From Ianthella basta (Eukaryota; Porifera; Demospongiae; Verongiida; Ianthellidae): 64,000 bases of DNA. Made by a program: the position numbers and the translations under genes. The notes beneath the pieces were generated by a model, which made no database searches, was not told where the DNA came from, and was given only the letters and a program-made list of their open reading frames with translations. The stretch is taken from NCBI GenBank assembly GCA_964019415.1, contig OZ025881.1:4187121-4251120 (forward strand), written 5' to 3'. Positions 62,200-64,000 of this stretch are shown here, piece after piece (the first letter of the stretch is position 1; each line of letters begins with the position of its first letter).

Positions 62200-62612
62200 C
62201 CCAGCTGAGAAAAGAACCGATTACAAGCTAGGTGGGAAACAGGCTTTGGTAAGGACACTGCTCTGGGAAATGCTGTGGCTGACTGGCTGCCCGTGAGTAG
62301 CTGATGCGCCACATCCATGGACAACCTGTAGAATTCTTCTGCTGTGAAATGGCCAACCGAAGCTGAGAATCAACATTTTGTCAGCCATTGTCGGGAGCAG
62401 CTGACTCCTTCTGGAAGACACGTGATTATGCAAGGACGAGTAGGTAAACTGATTTATTGCTGGCCCATGCCTAAACAGTAGTGATCAATACCAATTTAAT
62501 GCTGACCAATCACTGTCTCTGAAGATTTAAACCACCCTGCTCTTGGGTGTTTCACGCCCTTGTGCCTTGTGCTCTAAATATTTGAGACACCTCTTGGTCA
62601 GCATTTAACTAT
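62200..62612 (-). mobile_element. non-autonomous Crypton-related element, second copy
   Basis: AACAGGCTTTGGTA, CTCTGGGAAATGCTGTGGCT, GACGAGTAGGTAAACTGATT, ATGCTGACCAATCA, TTAAACCAC and GACACCTCTTGGTCAGCATT follow the order at 24975-25375. Its end TTAACTAT is joined directly to the first base of element X copy 2. Confidence 0.6.
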
Positions 62613-63583
62613 CAGACAGCACGGTAGTGCTGTCTATGTAGGGATGGCAGTGGTTGTTTGTATGCTGTAATACAAACGAAAAGTTGCGCTACTCCTGAAT
62701 AAGGCCAAAAACCGGCAAACGAAGCTTACCGTGACGAAGCGGGGACTGAATAGTGCACATAACTATCCTTATTTCCCAGCGAAGATGCGCCTACACGTAG
62801 TTAGCGCCCTCAACATTTCTCACGTTTCGTCTTCTTCTTCTTCTTCTTCTTCTTTGACAGCCGTAGCGCACGAACTAGAGGGGCCAGGAACATATTTCTC
62901 GCACCATATTGCACCATTTTTGGCTGGCTGCATTCCTTTGTAGGTTAGAAGGCGGCACGAGTTGGTGCAGAAGACAGCGCTTGCCACGACTCCTGCCGTG
63001 TTGCTTGGCCAAGCGGGACAGATGCCATTTTCAAATTATGTAATTAAGCCGGATGAAACCGGAGTGACTGGTGCCGATGTTAGCAGCTGCAGCAGTTAAC
63101 TTGTGCGCCGTTTGAAGGACCTTCGCGGTCGTGCGTGCATTTCCCCACCACGTTTGGCTTCCGGTCGCCATTTCTCGCTGGGTTAGCGCGGAACCTAGGT
63201 GCTAGCCCACACCTTGAGCTTCAGGATTACAGAAATGAGGTATAATGCCTGCACCAATGCCCTATGGTTGAGACTCAGTGTGTTGCTTCAGCTTAGCTGT
63301 CCACTATAAATAGTACAGAAACTAGAAATAATAAAAATTTTCTACAAAAATTGTAAGGATGTAGGGATGGCATAAAAAGGACAGAAACAAGTAAAGGCTG
63401 TTACACAGTGGAGCATTAACCATCGTCCCTACATTCAAGGATGTTGCACCTTATAGTCCTACATCCTTGAATGTAGGGACGATGGTTAATGCTCCACTGT
63501 GTAACAGCCTTTACTTGTTTCTGTCCTTTTTATGCCATCCCTACATCCTTACAATTTTTGTAGAAATTTTTTATTAGTTCTAG
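62613..63583. mobile_element. long non-autonomous element X, copy 2
   Basis: Begins CAGACAGCACGGTAGTGCTG then TCTATGTAGGGATGGCAG, has (CTT)n at 62826-62852, and ends in the foldback 63325-63583. It is uninterrupted at about 63243 (GAGGTATAATGCC), where copy 1 carries a MITE. Confidence 0.75.
63325..63583. repeat. near-perfect foldback, arms about 120 bp
   Basis: TCTACAAAAATTGTAAGGAT, GTAGGGATGGCATAAAAAGG, ACAGAAACAAGTAAAGGCTG, TTACACAGTGGAGCATTAAC and CATCGTCCCTACATTCAAGG are followed, after a loop of about 15 bases (TTGCACCTTATAGTC), by their exact complements to AATTTTTGTAGAAATTTT. The near identity of the arms implies recent origin or gene conversion; a transcript would form a very long stem. 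Confidence 0.9.
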
Positions 63584-63602
63584 TTAGTTAAGCAGTATAT
63601 AC

Positions 63603-63735
63603 CTTCCTAATTCAAACTGTTTAGCCTTTGTAGCCAGTGCAAATGGCTCCTTCATACCATTTTTGATGATCTCCACTTGGTACTCACAAAAGTGGGACAA
63701 TTGTTGTGCAATAATCTTGATGTCATTTGACATTA
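63603..63735 (-). CDS. possible host exon, unknown protein
   Basis: Between an acceptor-like ACACCCAG and a donor AAG/GTATAT the minus strand reads VMSNDIKIIAQQLSHFCEYQ, VEIIKNGMKEPFALATKAKQ and FELGR without stops. The composition is protein-like. No family recognised. It directly abuts the foldback of element X, so it could instead be transposon-derived. Confidence 0.3.
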
Positions 63736-64000
63736 CTGGGTGTATGTTACATGGACGAGTCGGTACAACTATAACAGATGTAATGAAAGTCATGACTTGA
63801 GAAAAGATATGCAAGGATGGAAAATTGGCCACCAACTGGTATCAATTACTCAGTTGGTTAGTTGAACCGTTCCATCATTCCAAACTAGCCTAAAAGGGGG
63901 GAAAAGTTAAATTGTCACAGCCGGGTCATTAATTGGCTTAGCAGCTGAAACTGTGCAATAGAGCATATGTTATCCTGGGTTTTATATCACCTGACGGCCA

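Noticed and set aside
1-64000. CRISPR-like or prokaryotic operon features
   Set aside because: No regular direct repeats with unique spacers and no prokaryotic gene layout; introns and animal transposons show eukaryotic DNA.

Overview
This window is animal nuclear DNA that is very rich in repeats. The metazoan call rests on spliced gene pieces with GT/AG introns (a COX4 C-terminus and a coiled-coil gene), animal-type transposons (RTE and CR1-like LINEs, Penelope-like elements, DIRS, Crypton, pogo) and long microsatellites. The mix of elements, HIRAN-like ORFs and GC-rich hairpins looks like a sponge or another early-branching animal, but that is inference. There are no operons, no CRISPR arrays and no intact rRNA or tRNA genes.

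Layout: 1-2.3 kb holds minisatellites, a broken Myb/SANT-like gene and a possible Helitron-type coiled-coil remnant. At 2.36-2.79 kb lie the last two exons of cytochrome c oxidase subunit IV. From 3.3 to 10.3 kb there are GC-rich repeats, decayed LINEs (three copies of one family, two of them head to head) and a HIRAN-like ORF. A foldback repeat fills 10.5-12.7 kb; a second copy at 37.1-42.2 kb carries a nearly intact RTE element. A DIRS-type element lies at 13.6-16.0 kb, inverted repeats and a CR1-like LINE at 17.3-21.0 kb, MITEs and hairpin repeats at 22-26.3 kb, and a 1.9 kb inverted repeat at 26.3-28.3 kb. A Crypton-type tyrosine recombinase lies at 30.8-32.3 kb, and arrays built on a CAACTTGCACTG motif at 34.9-37.1 kb. 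Several MITEs, two with identifiable empty sites, occupy 42.8-48.6 kb. An internally deleted Ty3/gypsy-class element with integrase upstream of reverse transcriptase spans 49.4-52.7 kb. Penelope-like fragments with two hammerhead-ribozyme motifs and a LINE with a PD-(D/E)XK-like tail lie at 53-57.8 kb. A second gypsy element (LTR, gag, start of protease) lies at 59.9-61.5 kb, and foldback elements fill the right end.

Three short exons with agreeing phases (28.84-28.96, 45.50-45.58 and 57.14-57.22 kb, + strand) appear to belong to one coiled-coil host gene, so 28.8-57.2 kb would be mainly its transposon-filled introns. Almost every transposon ORF is broken by stops or frameshifts. Many stops are TGA where the family has Arg, as expected from decay of methylated CGA codons.
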